Assembly (NCBI GenBank): GCA_958445895.1
Contig: CAUCTV010000088.1
Coordinates: 1-5,190 of the forward strand
DNA from: an uncultured Collinsella sp.
GTDB lineage: Bacteria > Actinomycetota > Coriobacteriia > Coriobacteriales > Coriobacteriaceae
Direction of reading: 5' to 3'
DNA length: 5,190 bases
Shown here piece by piece: positions 5,166-5,190 of this stretch. Below the pieces are notes generated by a model that ran no database searches, was not told the origin of the DNA, and saw only the letters and a list, made by a program, of their open reading frames with translations. How positions within the stretch are numbered: position 1 is the stretch's first letter; the number at the start of each line of letters is the position of its first letter. A program made the translations under genes and the position numbers.

Positions 5166-5190
5166 GCTACATAGTATGGGTCGAATAGAC

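Noticed and set aside
5101..5190. Possible tetrahydrofolate riboswitch upstream of folE
   Set aside because: Only 90 bases are available and I could not find paired elements or a conserved core that would support one.
1..5190. tRNA, rRNA, CRISPR array, insertion sequence or prophage features
   Set aside because: No cloverleaf, regularly spaced direct repeats, transposase or integrase motifs were seen; nearly all sequence is accounted for by seven housekeeping-type genes.

Overview
The window is a compact, high-GC stretch of a bacterial chromosome with seven protein genes and no RNA genes, insertion sequences or CRISPR arrays that I can see. The GC-rich coding sequence, frequent TTG starts, dense packing and protein types suggest a high-GC anaerobe. 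A Coriobacteriia member such as Collinsella is my best guess. That guess rests on general impression, not on a marker gene.

Left part (1-1426, all minus strand). An FKBP-type prolyl isomerase of the SlyD class (998-1426) is followed after 3 bases by a UreE-like nickel metallochaperone (416-994). A strong stem-loop comes next (361-403), then the start of a Cof-type HAD phosphatase (1-332) that runs off the left edge. The SlyD/UreE pair looks like a small metal-handling operon with no urease genes beside it.

Middle part (1427-3423). A 120-base divergent intergenic region probably carries back-to-back promoters. An M19 dipeptidase (1547-2560, plus) is followed by a 12-bp GC-rich stem-loop and a YgjP/DUF45-type zinc metallopeptidase that starts at TTG (2647-3423, plus).

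Right part (3430-5100, all minus strand). This is a tetrahydrofolate/pterin operon in the order folE, HD-domain hydrolase, folB. FolE converts GTP to dihydroneopterin triphosphate and FolB splits dihydroneopterin. The HD-domain protein sits between them in gene order and, by inference, may remove the phosphates in between. It carries a complete set of HD-type metal ligands plus a C-x2-C-x5-C cluster. The operon converges with the metallopeptidase gene, with only 6 bases between the two stop codons.

The most interesting points are the HD protein as a candidate for the often unassigned dephosphorylation step of folate synthesis, and the translationally coupled SlyD-UreE pair. Also notable is the repeated pattern of a strong stem-loop without a U-tract placed just upstream of the next gene's ribosome binding site.
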